NCBI GenBank assembly: GCA_016719815.1 | Contig: JADJYK010000005.1 | Location: 1-64,000, forward strand | DNA length: 64,000 bases | Origin: Chitinophagaceae bacterium | GTDB lineage: Bacteria; Bacteroidota; Bacteroidia; Chitinophagales; Chitinophagaceae | Direction: 5' to 3' | Part shown: one piece after another, positions 8,295 to 20,023 of the stretch | How positions within the stretch are numbered: position 1 is the stretch's first letter | Layout: every line of letters starts with the position of its first letter | Notes under the pieces: generated by a model | Seen by the model: the letters and a program-made list of their open reading frames with translations, nothing else | What the model was told of the DNA's origin: nothing | Database searches by the model: none | Translations under genes and position numbers: made by a program

Positions 8295-9984
8295 TTATTT
8301 CTTCCTGCGGCGGAACAACAGCAGCAGGAGCAATACCACCACTCCGGCAGCTGCATACCAGTATTGTTTTAACAAGCCCATATAATCGGTTGCTTCTCCT
8401 GCAGCCGGTTTAGTCTCATCAGCCTGTTTGGGTATCTGCCAGTAGGCCGTGTCTTTAGGAATTGTCTTTAACACCTCTGCCGACTGAAACGCCAGGGTAT
8501 CCTGTACGGTGTATGGCAATTTGAAATCGTTGAAATACACTTTTCCCGCAGGAACAGTAACAGTGGCGTTGTCTTTCTTCAACTGTACCATCACTTCGCC
8601 TTCATACACAATGAGGCGGCTGCTTTTTTTGCTGTGCGAAAAAAGAAAACGGGTGCCTTTGCGCATCAGTTTTTCATGAAGGCTTTCGATAACGAGGTTC
8701 TTTTTGTCACCGGTCTTCTCGCCGTTTACCATAATGTGCCCGTCTTCCAGTTGCACCACCATGTTGTTACCATCGTTACCGGTAATAACGGCATGTGTTT
8801 GGGGCAGCACCATCAGTACGGTGTTTTTGTCGGGACTCATCATCAGCAATCCCTTCGGTCCGGTTTTAATGGTAGTGCCGGCTTCGGGCTTATTGCTTTT
8901 AGGCAGTTTCTGCCCGTTTTTGGTAATGCTGATATCATCAGACAGAGCCATGAATGCATCGTTGGTGTTTATGCTTCCACTGGTGGATACAATATGGCCG
9001 CTGCCACCACAGTGTTTTGTGGGGCTGCCCAGTTTAGCCACCTTTTTACCGTTAATAAGTACATCAGGATCGCCATCGGCAATAACAAAGTAATTGCCAC
9101 CACAGCAGCCAGCTTGCACACCCCGGTCACCTTCGCAGGCAACAGGCAAACCGTTTATCAGTACGTTGGCATTGCCTGATATGACAGGGCCGGTTACTGT
9201 ATGGGCACACCCGGGACAGCCATGTGCATCAGAAGGGCATAAGGCTAAACTGCCGATCCGTGCATAATTGCCTGCAAATACAGCAGACACTTTGTATTCT
9301 TTTGCTAAATTTCTTGCCTTCATGCTCCACAGTCAGTATGATTTTGTTTTCACCCGCATTATTGAAAACCGGGCGGTTGGTGGGGCCTTTATCAGGTTCA
9401 ACACTGGTGCCGCTCCACTGTATGTTTTCACTCAGGTCTATCTCTTCATCATCCTTGCCTGTTATTTTAAAGGAGGCGCCAAACAGCCAGCCTTTGTCAA
9501 ACACTTTGGGACTGCTGCCCAGCGGAAACAATAGTTCAGGCACCACTTCACCTTGTTTCAGCGTAAAGGTCATGGTGGATTCTTCCTTTCCATCGTAGCG
9601 CATATAAAAAGTGCCGGTGATGATGTCGCCCTGTTTGAGTCCGCTTACTCTTGTATGCACATCTTCTTCCACAAACCGTTTCCCATCCTGCATGGCCTGG
9701 TTCAGTGGTCCGCTGATGCTGAGTTCATTGCCATCGAGTGTGCCGGTGATGGAGCCGTTAAATGAAATATAATCGCCGGGTTCAGATTTGGGGCCAAACT
9801 TAAGATGGGCGGTTAACATGGCTGTGCCGCCGGCATCCACCTTCATGCTGATTTTATTGGTGTAATAGGCGGCATTGTTGTCGGGCCCTTTAGGTATCAG
9901 GGCTACTGTTCCGGTGTATTGTTGCTGGGCAATGCAGGGAAGGGAAATAACTGCCAGCAATAGTATTGTGGCAAAGCGTAACAT
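8295..9984 (-). CDS. PAAR-like/FecR-like membrane protein (one frameshift)
   Basis: The gene reads as two overlapping frames. One extra base in the T run at 9300-9303 (A run on the coding strand) separates them, and removing it joins the frames through SKEYKVSAVF to give 562 residues. Order: signal peptide (MLRFATILLLAVISLPCIAQ), a beta-rich region of about 220 residues, a Cys-rich PAAR-like region (CPSDAHGCPGC, GPVISGNANVLINGLPVAC, GDPDVLINGKKVAKLGS, HCGGSGHIVS), a FecR-like domain (LMRKGTRFLFSH, RLIVYEGEVMVQ, VTVPAGKVYF), one membrane helix and a basic RRRKK end. No T6SS genes are nearby. The N-terminal signal plus C-terminal helix suggests a periplasmic or surface protein anchored at its C-terminus. 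Confidence 0.7.
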
Positions 9985-10072
9985 AAAATGTATTTGCTAG
10001 TGAAGTTGCGCACAGCACACAACTGATTACTATGACCTGCTTCAGCTATAAGTATGATTGTCGTTAATAAAA

Positions 10073-10096
10073 AACCCGCTGCATATACAGCGGGTT
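10073..10096 (-). terminator. Intrinsic terminator of the S9 peptidase gene
   Basis: Nine-base perfect stem (AACCCGCTG/CAGCGGGTT) with a 6-base loop. Read on the minus strand it is followed by six T residues. It lies 22 bases after the stop at 10119. Confidence 0.85.
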
Positions 10097-10118
10097 GTTG
10101 AAACGGTGATTAAGCTAT

Positions 10119-12046
10119 TTATTTTTTGGGTTCTTCTTTAGCCGGTGCAAGGTGTTTGGCAAAGAAGGCATCCATTGCTTTGTAGAAATCAATCTGGTTG
10201 TTTTCGTTGGCAAAGCCATGTCCTTCGTCGTTTTTAACCATGTATTCAACAGCAATACCCTTTTTCTTCAGGGCTTCCACCACCTGGTCGCTTTCGGCTT
10301 TGTTTACACGGGGATCGTTGGCTCCCTGTGCAATAAAGAGCGGCACTTTTATTTTGTCAACATGAAATACAGGTGATGCTTCTGCCAGCAGGGCACTGTC
10401 TTTCACCGGGTCGCCTACCAGTTCTGCAAACATTGCTTTATATGGCTCCCAGTAGGGCGGGATGGTTTTCATGAAGGTGAACATATTGGATACGCCTACA
10501 TAGTCAACAGCACAGCAATACAGGTCGGGTGTGAAGGTGATGCCGGCCAGTGTGGCATACCCGCCATAGCTGGCGCCATAGATAGCTACTCTTTTGGGGT
10601 CGGCAATGCCTTCATCAATGAGGTACTTAACGCCATCGCTGATATCGTCCTGCATGGTTTTGCCCCATTGTTTGGCACCTTTCAGCCAGAACTCTTTACC
10701 ATAACCGGTAGAGCCGCGGAAGTTCATTTGTAATACAGCATAGCCACGGTTGGCCAGGAATTGTGTTTCACCATTGAAACCCCATTGGTCTCTTGCCCAG
10801 GGCCCGCCATGCGGATTGATAACCACCGGCAGGTTCTTTGCTTTTACCCCTTTGGGCAAAGTAAGATAACCGTGAATGGTAAGGCCGTCGCGGCTTTTAT
10901 ATTCAACTGGTTTTACAGCCGCCATTTCCTCTTCTTTCAGCCAGGGTAAAGAATTGGCCAGAATTTGGTGTCGCCGGTTTTACGGTCGTAGAAATAATAT
11001 TTGCCGGCCAGTTTATCATTGCCCACCCATACAATGAATTTATCTTCTTCATTGTTATTGCCATAGATGCCTATTTCATATCCCTTGAATTTCTCTTTCA
11101 TTTTATTGTACTCAGTTTCTGCTTCTTTATCCAGGAAGTGGAATTCTCTTTTCCAGGAAGTGTAGGATGCATCTTCAAGCACTTTGCGTTTGTGGAGTAG
11201 GAAAGTCCGTCCACATCATAGTCCGGGTTGCTGTACAGTTCTTTACTTCCTTACGGGCAGCAAGATCGTATTCCACAATGGCTGTTTTATCACGGCCAAT
11301 ATTGGTGGATACATACACATTCTTGTTATCGAAAGAAAAGAGCTGAATGCCGAAGTTGTCTTTATACGTAGTGGTGAGCAATGAATCAAATGGAGCGGCT
11401 TCTGTAGCACGGTGATAGAAAGTGGTGTTAACCCCATCTGTTTGGTAGCCATTCTTATGAGCCCGGTATGATCGGTGTACCAGCCATCAAAGTTCTTATC
11501 GTTTTTATACAGCACTTTTGTTTCGCCGGTTTCAATGTTGATGCTATAAGGGTCAAAGAAACGGGGGTCTCTTTTATTCATCTGTATCAGCACTTCTTTT
11601 TCTTTTCCGGGTATGTAGCGCATATCATCCATTATGGCGGTTCTCACTTTTGGAAAAGGGGTAAGCGGTTTAAGGTCTTTGCCATCGAGCCCAACGGAAA
11701 AGAGCTGGTAGTTTTCATCACCGCCAACATCCTGCAGGTATAATATTCTGTTGCCTTTCCAGGAATAATTATAGATGTTGCGCAACGTATCGTTGGTAAC
11801 AGGAATGCCGGTGCTGTCTGCTATTTTTCTTACAAATACATTGGTATGTCCTTTAAAAGGAGCGATGTAAGAAATGTATTCACCGTCGGGTGAAATTCTC
11901 CAGCCAAAACTTTCGGGGTTTTTGAAGAAGGTTTCTGCAGGGATAACAGGAGGCTTTTCTTCTTTAGCCTCTTTGGTGTTGCAGGCTGCTAAAAAAAAGA
12001 TACTGGCAGCAGCCATTGCGATCAAGCGATGTTGAACAAGTTTCAT
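10119..12046 (-). CDS. S9 family prolyl oligopeptidase, lipoprotein (four frameshifts)
   Basis: A 643-residue peptidase broken by four one-base losses: at 11433-11436 (CCCC on the plus strand), about 11240, about 11185 and about 10960. Adding one base at each gives an uninterrupted frame of exactly 644 codons. The N-terminus is a lipoprotein signal (lipobox ACNTK). Next comes a beta-propeller region with WRISPDGEYISY and LQDVGGDENYQLFSV, then the alpha/beta hydrolase domain (VVINPHGGPWARDQWGFN). Catalytic residues are visible: Ser in GASYGG, Asp in GANDPRV and His in EGHGFANE. Predicted periplasmic or surface serine peptidase that trims peptides. It is 151 bases downstream of the GH92 gene on the same strand. 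Confidence 0.9.
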
Positions 12047-12197
12047 GGTAATTGTTTTATGGTTATGAATAAGGGCAGGGGTGAGACTTCAAGGGGGGCA
12101 GACAGATACTAAAGATAGGATGTTTCCACAAAGGAAAATCCTGCCAGGGAATGTTTACCATTGGCTGACAAAACAAAAAAGTTTATGTGGCGGTTGT

Positions 12198-15126
12198 TTA
12201 TTTTATCACCACTTCATCTATAAACAGGTGGCTGGGCGAACCTGCCCCTTCGTGCCAGGCAGGTAATGTACCGCCGTTAAAGGCTTTGATGCGTATATAC
12301 CTTGCTTTGGTATTTACATCAGCCCCCAGCATTTGATGTACCGGTCCATGAGTATCGGTGGTAACCAAATTTTTTACTGTGGCCAAGGGTGTAAAAATTT
12401 TTCCGTCATCACTTATTTCAAACAACACTTCTTTTGGATAAATAATCCAGGGGTTTACGTCCTGCAATACATGGATGCCGGTGTAAGTGACAGGCTTTAC
12501 TGTTTTTAAATCAACAATGGCTTCAAAGGTTTTGCCATAATAGCTCTGCCAGTCACCGGCACGCCATTTCTCGTTACCAATGATGCCGTCAATCAGTGCT
12601 TCCTTTCCGCCGGCGGTGTACATGGGGTTTACCTGGCTGATGATGGTGATGTTCTTATCGGCAGGCATTTTGTAAAACTTACGCTGTACCACCGGGCTTT
12701 TAATACCCCGCTGTTCGGCATAGGCTTTAATAACCACGGTGCGGCTGATAGTAAACGGTTTGGTATAACGAACGAATGCGGTAGCGGGTTTGCCACTTTC
12801 TTCGATGCTGTAATAAATGGCGGCATTGCTGATGTGGCCAAACTTAATACTGCCTGCTTTTTCAAACTTGTAGCTCTCCATATCAAAGAAGGGAACGGCC
12901 GTAAACTTTGAATCGTCAACGGCAATATGTGGCATGTCTGCTTCTTTGGTTGCCCATACCTTATTGGGTTTGTCGCTCATATCAAAAACCATTTCGCCAC
13001 CGTTGGCGATGGTTTCATAGTCAATAAAACTCCAGAGACGGCGCATTTCATTGATGCGGACACTGTTTACATAAAAATTATTCTGCTGCCTGTTCTTTGC
13101 TTTGATGACAAACCGTTTTCCGTTTTCGAGGTTGATGGTTACTTCGTCAAACTGCGGAGTGCCAATAGCATAATCGCCGCTGCCTGGCGAAACGGGATAG
13201 AACCCCATCGCACTGAAAACATACCAGGCACTCATTTGCCCGCAGTCTTCATTACCAATCAGCCCGTCGGGATTGTTGGGATAAAACTCCGTGCATATCT
13301 GGTGTACCAGCTCTTGTGTACGCCAGGGCTTGCCGGCATAGTTAAACAGGTAGGCCATGTGGTGGCTGGGTTCGTTGCCATGTGCATACTGCCCGATAAG
13401 GCCGGTAACATCCACCAGTTCTTTACCACTTAGTTTGCTGTTGGTGGTAAAGAGTTCATTTAGTTTTTTGGCAAAGGCTTCGCTGCCGCCATAGAGTTTC
13501 TTCAGTCCGTCAACATCCTGCTGTGTGGCAAAGGAATAATGCCAGGAGTTGCCTTCGGTAAAGAAATTGTTTATTTCAGTGGCTTCAAAAGGTGCATACC
13601 ATGTGCCCTGTACTTTACCACGGATATGTTTGGTGCGGGGGTCGAACAGGTTCCTGTACTGCAATGCCCTGTTGCGGTAGATTTGATATACACTGTCGTT
13701 GCCCGTCCATTTGGCAAACTGTGCAATGCACCAGTCGTCGTAAGCGTACTCCATTGTTTTGGAGGCACTCTCGTGGTCGTCATCATTGCTTACAAAGCCC
13801 TGTTTTATATAGGCAGGAAGACCGTAGCGGTTGCTTTCAGCATAATCGGTCATGGCTTTTAATGCCAGCTTGGTATCAAAATCACGGATGCCATTGCGGT
13901 AAGCATCGGCAATTACCGGTACGGAGTGATAGCCAATCATACAGAAGGTTTCGTTGCCGCTCAGTTCCCACACCGGCATCATGCCGCCATTTTTATACTG
14001 ATTGAGGAAGGTGTTTATCCAGTCCTTAGTTCTTTCCCGGTTAATGATTGACATAAGGGGATGCAATGCACGGTAAGTATCCCACAATGAGAAAACAGTG
14101 TAGTTGGTAAATCCATCGGCCTTGTGCACTTTTAAATCGGTGCCACGGTATTCACCGTTCACATCGGTATAAATGTTTGGGGGCAACCATGGTGTGATAC
14201 AGTGCTGTATAGAAAGAAACCTGCTGGTCATGCGTACCGCCTTTAATATCTATTTTGCCCAGTTCCTTATTCCAGGCAGCAGCAGCATTTTTCCTTACGA
14301 GGTTAAAATCCCAGGCGGGAATTTCTGTATCGAGGTTCAGTTTTGCATTTTCAGCACTTACGCCAGAGATGCCAATCTTAAGCTGAACAGTTTTGTTATC
14401 ACCCAGGCTGAAGGTAAAGTAGCTCTTTAAATTCTTGCTGTTATGAACACTAGTAAGATTTAGTTTCGATAACTCATCATCATTGGCAATGCCATACTCT
14501 TTTATAGGTTGCTGAAAACGGATGTAGAAATATACATACTGGTCTTTTGCCCAGTACTTGCTGCGGCGCAGGCCTTTTACTTCATACTCATTCACTATTT
14601 CGAGTGAGGATTCGAGTACTTCGTCACGGTGTTTCAGGTCGAGCAGAATTTTTCCTTCGGTTGCAGATGCGTCATAGGTATAAGCATGCATACCGGAACG
14701 GTAAGAAGTGGTGAGTGCGGCTTTGATGTTGTGTTTATCGAGCAATACTTCATAATATCCGGGACTTGCCTTTTCATTTGCATGAGAGAAGGGCGAAGCA
14801 TAGACTTTATTCTTCCACTGCACATTTCCGGTAAAAGGCATCAGCAGCACATCGCAATAATCGGGGACGCCGGTGCCACTCAGATGTGTGTGTGAAAAAC
14901 CATAGATAGCAGAATCGGAGTAATGATAACCACCGCAGCCGTCCCAGCCTTCGAGCCTTGTATCGGGACTGAGCTGCATCATTCCAAAAGGCATGGTGGC
15001 GCCGGGGAATGTGTGACCATGACCGCCTGTGCCGATAAAGGGGTTGACAAGAGAAGTGAAATTAGTTTGAGCAAAGAGGGCTGACTGAACAAAAATCAGC
15101 AGAATAAATAACCGTAAGCTTTTCAT
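12198..15126 (-). CDS. GH92 alpha-1,2-mannosidase with C-terminal F5/8-type module (one frameshift)
   Basis: 975 residues after removing one base from the G run (CCCCC on the coding strand) at about 14178-14182, which restores HTMVAPNIYTDVNGEYRG. The start at 15126 begins the signal peptide (KSLRLFILLIFVQSALFAQ). GH92 landmarks: NPFIGTGGHGHTFPGATMPFG near the N-terminus, FSLWDTYRALHPL, GYHSVPVIADA, NEDCGQMSAWYVFSAMGFYP. After the catalytic part come a chitobiase-C-like beta region (AAIYYSIEES...) and a discoidin/CBM32-like domain ending LFIDEVVIK. GH92 enzymes are calcium-dependent exo-alpha-mannosidases acting on N-glycan or yeast-type mannans. The export signal and carbohydrate-binding tail fit scavenging of glycans outside the cell. 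Confidence 0.93.
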
Positions 15127-15355
15127 AAAGGCAATTTCTGAGGTTGAGGAAACAAAAAGGAAAGGTACATAATTAGTAATGACCATTTTGTGAAGCGGGA
15201 TGTAATTTCTTATCTTCGTTCTTCATTTCAACGATAGGAATATGAAAGCCTGATTGGTTCAGTATTTTTGAACCGCACTACTGATGAGACATTACCGCTT
15301 ATATAATCTGCATAAGCCGGTTTACATTTTTCAGTTTATTTATAATTAATAACTA

Positions 15356-16774
15356 ATGCCACAATCAGCATATACAAACAAACTATCTCATTTTTTTAAC
15401 CTGCTCGTCCAGGCCATTAAAGGCGGCGAGCATGATTATACCAAAGGAAGCCTGCGGGGAGCCATCATACTGCTGGCAATACCGATGATACTGGAACTGA
15501 GTTTTGAATCCATATTTGCCGTGGTGGATATTTTCTTCGTAAGCAAACTGGGTTCTGAGGCAATACAAACTGTGGGACTAACCGAATCTGTAATAACTAT
15601 TGTTTACTCTTTAGCCATTGGTTTGAGTACAGCAGCCACTGCGATGGTAGCCCGCAGGGTGGGAGAGAAAAACCCGGTGGCAGCATCACATGCCGGTATG
15701 CAGGCATTGATTATGTCATTGATTGCAACAGTAATAATAAGCATACCCGGTTTCATATTTGCCCCGGAAATATTAAAGCTGATGGGGGGTACACCCGAAG
15801 TGGTGGAACAGGGCGCTGTCTTTACCCGTATTATGCTGGGTGGCAGTGTGGTGATTATTCTGTTGTTTCTTATCAATGGCATCTTTCGTGGTGCGGGCAA
15901 TGCTTCCATAGCGATGAAAAGCCTGATACTGGCCAGCGGTATCAATATTTTTTTATGCCCTGCTTTAATTAACGGATGGGGGCCGCTACCAGAACTCGGA
16001 TTAAAGGGTGCTGCCATCGCCACAGTAATCGGCAGGGGAACCGGGGTGCTGTACCAATGCTATTTTTTATTAGTGAAGAAAAACAATACCATCAGTTTCC
16101 GCAAGGAACATTTTGTAATTGATTTTCCGCTGATGCGGTCGCTGGTAAAAATTGCCTCACCTGCCACATTGCAGTTTATAATTGCCTCGGGCAGCTGGAT
16201 TGTGTTGGCCAAGCTGGTGGCCGATTCCGGAGGTCTCCATGCTTCAGCCGGTTACCAGGTAGCTATCCGTTGTGTGGTGTTCTTTATTCTGCCGGCATGG
16301 GGTCTTAGTAATGCAGCAGCCACATTGGTGGGCCAAAACCTGGGAGCAGGGCAGCCAGACAGAGCAGAAAAAAGCGTTATGCTGACCACAAAGTATAATG
16401 CCCTCTTCATGTCAGGGGTTATGCTGATATTTATGTTTTTTGCAAAACCCATTATCCGCATTTTTACAACTGTACCTGAGGATTTATATTACGGAGCGCA
16501 GGCTTTGCAAATAATTGGCACAGGTTATATCTTTTATGGAATAGGCATGGTGATGATGCAGGCATTGAATGGCGCCGGAGATACCCAAACACCCACAAAA
16601 CTCAATTTTATTTGTTTCTGGCTATTTCAGGTGCCGCTGGCTTTACTGCTGGTAAAAGTAATGGGTACTGGTGTTAAAGGTGCTTTTATTGCTATACCGG
16701 TTGCAGAAACAATTCTTGCATTACTGGCCTTCTGTTATTTCAGAAAGGGGAAATGGAAACTGGTGAAAGTATAA
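15356..16774 (+). CDS. MATE family efflux transporter
   Basis: 472 residues with twelve predicted membrane helices in two related halves. MATE landmarks: AIPMILELSFESIFAVVDIFFVSKLG near the N-terminus, GLSTAATAMVARRVGEKNP, GIFRGAGNASIAMKS, AAATLVGQNLGAGQPDRAEKS and the late MVMMQALNGAGDTQTPT. MATE proteins export cationic drugs or metabolites using a Na+ or H+ gradient; the substrate cannot be read from the sequence. The start at 15356 leaves a 30-residue cytoplasmic lead. It is divergent from GH92. Confidence 0.93.
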   Translation: MPQSAYTNKLSHFFNLLVQAIKGGEHDYTKGSLRGAIILLAIPMILELSFESIFAVVDIFFVSKLGSEAIQTVGLTESVITIVYSLAIGLSTAATAMVARRVGEKNPVAASHAGMQALIMSLIATVIISIPGFIFAPEILKLMGGTPEVVEQGAVFTRIMLGGSVVIILLFLINGIFRGAGNASIAMKSLILASGINIFLCPALINGWGPLPELGLKGAAIATVIGRGTGVLYQCYFLLVKKNNTISFRKEHFVIDFPLMRSLVKIASPATLQFIIASGSWIVLAKLVADSGGLHASAGYQVAIRCVVFFILPAWGLSNAAATLVGQNLGAGQPDRAEKSVMLTTKYNALFMSGVMLIFMFFAKPIIRIFTTVPEDLYYGAQALQIIGTGYIFYGIGMVMMQALNGAGDTQTPTKLNFICFWLFQVPLALLLVKVMGTGVKGAFIAIPVAETILALLAFCYFRKGKWKLVKV

Positions 16775-16840
16775 TATAGCAGGCAGGAAAAGCCCGGGTT
16801 TCAATCTGGCATATTGCTAATTTCTTACTTTTATTATATT

Positions 16841-17890
16841 ATGAGTAACGATGTAATCAGTCAAAACCGGCTAAGACAAATTTTCTTTATAATCATTATC
16901 CTGTTGCTGGGTCTGCTGTTATTCAACCAGCTCTATAGCTTTTTGCCGGCAGTATTGGGCGCTATGACACTGTATATCCTTATGCGGCGCTACATGTTTT
17001 ACCTGTCTATTAAGAAGAAATGGAGACGGGGTGCCGCTGCAGTATTGCTGATGTTTATTTCCTTTATAATTATCCTGCTGCCCGTGGGGTTGCTGGTCAA
17101 TATGCTTTCTTCCAAGATTACGTATGCGCTTCAGCACTCCGCAGAACTTACTGAAGCTTTAAAAAAGGTGGTAACCAATATTGAAACCCGTTTTGACATT
17201 ACGCTGGCGAGTGAGGAGAATATTAATAAACTGGGTAGTGTAATGGCGCAAAGTCTTCCCCAAATACTGGGAGCCACCTTCAATACATTGGCTACTATTT
17301 TCTTTATGTATTTCATCCTGTATTTTATGTTTGTGAATGCCCGTGAAATGGAGAATACGCTGTATGAGTACATTCCGCTGAAGGATGAAAATGTAGATAA
17401 AATTCATAAGGAAGTAAATACCATGGTGGTGTCTAATGCTATTGGCATACCTCTTATTGCATTTGCACAGGGTGTTGTGGCATTAGTTGGGTATCTGCTT
17501 ATAGGCGTGAAAGAACCTTTCTTCTGGTTTGGTGTAACCTGTATTGCCGGGATGCTGCCGGTGGTGGGTGCTGCGCTGGCCTATGTGCCGCTGGCTATAA
17601 TGTTTTTTGCAGCAGATAAAGTTGGACAGGGTATCGCAATGACAATTTTCGGTTTTGGTGTAGTGGGCACTGTTGATAATATATTGCGGTTTACTTTGTT
17701 GAAAAAAATCGGTGATGTGCATCCGCTTACAACTGTTTTTGGGGTGATTATCGGGCTTAATCTTTTTGGATTTATCGGGCTGGTATTCGGGCCATTACTG
17801 ATTTCTATGTTTTTGTTACTGTTAAAAATATATTCAAGCGAATTTGTGCATAAACACAGAGATATAAATGATAAGCTGATGGAAAACTAA
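16841..17890 (+). CDS. AI-2E family transporter (PerM-like)
   Basis: 349 residues from the ATG at 16841; nine upstream in-frame codons look like leader. Eight or so membrane helices have the AI-2E family pattern: a tight N-terminal helix pair (FFIIIILLLGLLLFNQLYSFLPAVLGAM), a large loop of about residues 90-150, GVKEPFFWFGVTCIAGMLPVVGAALAYVPLA, and the conserved late segment DNILRFTLLKKIGDVHPLTTVFGVIIGLNLFGFIGLVFGPLL. Members export small molecules or serve as Na+/H+ antiporters; the family name from E. coli TqsA does not prove AI-2 transport. Confidence 0.9.
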   Translation: MSNDVISQNRLRQIFFIIIILLLGLLLFNQLYSFLPAVLGAMTLYILMRRYMFYLSIKKKWRRGAAAVLLMFISFIIILLPVGLLVNMLSSKITYALQHSAELTEALKKVVTNIETRFDITLASEENINKLGSVMAQSLPQILGATFNTLATIFFMYFILYFMFVNAREMENTLYEYIPLKDENVDKIHKEVNTMVVSNAIGIPLIAFAQGVVALVGYLLIGVKEPFFWFGVTCIAGMLPVVGAALAYVPLAIMFFAADKVGQGIAMTIFGFGVVGTVDNILRFTLLKKIGDVHPLTTVFGVIIGLNLFGFIGLVFGPLLISMFLLLLKIYSSEFVHKHRDINDKLMEN

Positions 17891-18133
17891 CACTTCGGTA
17901 TTAATACGTATATTATTATAGACAATTTCTTTTTTTCGTAAAATCACTTGGAAGTATTATATATTACCCAGCGTACTTATCCTTAATTCAATAAGAAACA
18001 AGCGTTTAAATCTTTTATTTTTCAAAACCGCATACTACTTTGGTCTCCAGTTTCGTTAGTAGTCTATCCACCCGGCATTGTAAATGGTAAGCAATACAAA
18101 CATTTGCAGGCTGATTTGAAAAACCGTACCAAA

Positions 18134-18868
18134 GTGAAAAAGCTATTTATTCCAGTATCCTTAGGAATGCTGTGTGCATCGTTCACCATTGTTCCGCCAG
18201 TACCCGTTAAGAGCAAGGCCATTATTGCTCCTGTTACCGGAAAAAAGGCTGCTATTCCCCCTTTTATTTCAGATGCGGTATGTGATGTATATATTACTGC
18301 CGGGCTTGAAGAAAAAGGATTGTCTGAGCTGGCGTTTAAACAGGCCTGGAAAGGATACCAGTTTTTAGTACAGCAAAAATCAATACACCGCACAGGCTAT
18401 CTTACTGTTTGTGATTACAGTAAATCTTCCCGGGAGAAACGGTTATACATAATTGATATTGGCAGAAAGCGGCTTATCAGCCACACCTATGTAGCTCATG
18501 GAAGAAACTCGGGTAACGAATATGCCTCTTCCTTTTCTAATAAACCGGAATCACTGCAAAGCAGTCTGGGTTTTTATATCACTTCAACTACTTATGATGG
18601 AGAAAATGGTTTATCGCTCCGGCTTAGTGGTGTTGACAGGGGTTTTAATGATAACGCCTTTGCCCGGAGTATTGTGCTTCATGGGGCTGCTTATGTAGAT
18701 GCAGTCCGTGTTGCAAAGGGAACAATAATGGGCAGAAGTTTTGGTTGCCCGGCTGTATCAAAAAAAGAAGCAGCACGGATAATACACACTATTAAAAACG
18801 GTTCCTGCCTGTTTATCTATTATCCTGATAAATATTATAGTAAAACCTCAACGATACTTAACGGCTGA
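18134..18868 (+). CDS. Murein L,D-transpeptidase catalytic domain protein
   Basis: 244 residues from a GTG at 18134, preferred because it starts a signal peptide (KKLFIPVSLGMLCASFTIVPP); the frame extends ten codons further upstream from a TTG. The catalytic domain is of the YkuD_2 type: YIIDIGRKRLISHTYVAHG, SLGFYIT, RSIVLHGAAYVD and the active-site motif GRSFGCPAVS (Cys near residue 204). Such enzymes make or edit 3-3 cross-links or attach proteins to peptidoglycan. It is an isolated gene followed by a terminator. Confidence 0.9.
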   Translation: MKKLFIPVSLGMLCASFTIVPPVPVKSKAIIAPVTGKKAAIPPFISDAVCDVYITAGLEEKGLSELAFKQAWKGYQFLVQQKSIHRTGYLTVCDYSKSSREKRLYIIDIGRKRLISHTYVAHGRNSGNEYASSFSNKPESLQSSLGFYITSTTYDGENGLSLRLSGVDRGFNDNAFARSIVLHGAAYVDAVRVAKGTIMGRSFGCPAVSKKEAARIIHTIKNGSCLFIYYPDKYYSKTSTILNG

Positions 18869-18896
18869 TTGGACACAACAAGGATGGATGAAAAAC

Positions 18897-18933
18897 AAAA
18901 AAAGCTTCCCGGTTGAACTGGGAGGCTTTTTTG
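18897..18933 (+). terminator. Intrinsic terminator after the L,D-transpeptidase
   Basis: Stem AAAGCTTCCC/GGGAGGCTTT with one G-T pair, a 9-base loop, an upstream A run and a downstream T run. It ends the gene finishing at 18868. Confidence 0.8.
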
Positions 18934-18955
18934 TTAACCGCTTACCTTTGTTACA

Positions 18956-19984
18956 ATGGCAAAAATCAACAGACGGGACGGTTTCAATTTATTATCCAAA
19001 CTAACCTTTCGCCGGACATGGAACGGTGTTAAGGTGCTGGCCAGTTACCACCTAAGCAGATGGACAAAGAAACCTATACAATGGGGTGTGCCAATATCTG
19101 TTTCCTTTGAACCCACCACATCCTGTAACCTGCGTTGCCCCGAGTGTCCGAGTGGTCTCAGGGCTTTTACCAGGCCGACAGGAATGCTGGAAAAGGATTT
19201 TTTCAGGGAAACGATTAACGAACTATATAAAGATTTGTGGTACCTGGTGTTTTATTTCCAGGGAGAGCCATACCTTAACCCTTCTTTTCTAGATATGGTG
19301 CAATATGCAACAAAAAAAAAGGATATATACTGCCACATCCACCAATGCACATTACCTGACAGATGAAAACGCAAAAAAGACAATTCAAAGTGGTCTTGAC
19401 CGGCTGATTATCTCCATTGACGGTACCACACAGGATGTATACCAGCAATATCGTGTGGGCGGACAGCTTGATAAGGTAATTGAAGGCGCCAGAAATATTG
19501 TGAGATGGAAGAAAGAACTGAAAAGTAAAAAGCCTTTTGTGGTATTTCAGTTTTTAGTAGTCAAACCCAATGAACACCAGGTAGAAGATGTAAAAAAACT
19601 GGCATCCGAAATGGTGTAGATGATGTATGGTTTAAAACAGCACAGGTGTATGATTATAAAAATGACCCCAACCAGCTGATACCAGAAACGGATAAGTACA
19701 GCCGATACCGGAAAACGACAGACGGTTATGAGTTTAAGGGCAGGCGGGCCAATCATTGCTGGCGTCTGTGGCACGATCCGGTAATAACATGGGACGGGCT
19801 GGTTGCTCCCTGCTGTTTTGATAAAGATGCACAACACCGTATGGGTGATTTAAAGAAAAAAACATTTAAAGAAATCTGGAAAAGCGAAGAATATATTAAC
19901 TTTAGAATTAAGATTTTACACGGCCGGAAAAACATAGATATCTGTGCTAATTGTAGCGAGGGTACAAAGGTCTGGGAGCGGTAA
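18956..19984 (+). CDS. Radical SAM/SPASM protein (two frameshifts)
   Basis: 342 residues after two repairs: one A removed from the A run ending at 19320, and one G added in the TGG at about 19615 (giving SEMGVDDVWFKTAQVYDY). The [4Fe-4S]-SAM motif CNLRCPEC (CxxxCxxC) is at about residue 58, followed by FYFQGEPYLNPSF. The C-terminal SPASM region supplies further Fe-S ligands (APCCFDKD and ICANCSEG). Members mature peptides or act on sugars and cofactors. No peptide substrate gene is obvious nearby. The substrate is unknown. Confidence 0.85.
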
Positions 19985-20023
19985 AGTCACTATTATTAAC
20001 ATAATTCTCATAGCATTATTATT

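Noticed and set aside
8634..9179. Long plus-strand frame opposite the PAAR/FecR gene
   Set aside because: It lies entirely opposite a gene with strong domain evidence and has no domain of its own.
8295..9984. Type VI secretion effector reading of the PAAR protein
   Set aside because: No other T6SS gene, toxin domain or immunity gene is present, and the protein has a signal peptide and a membrane anchor.
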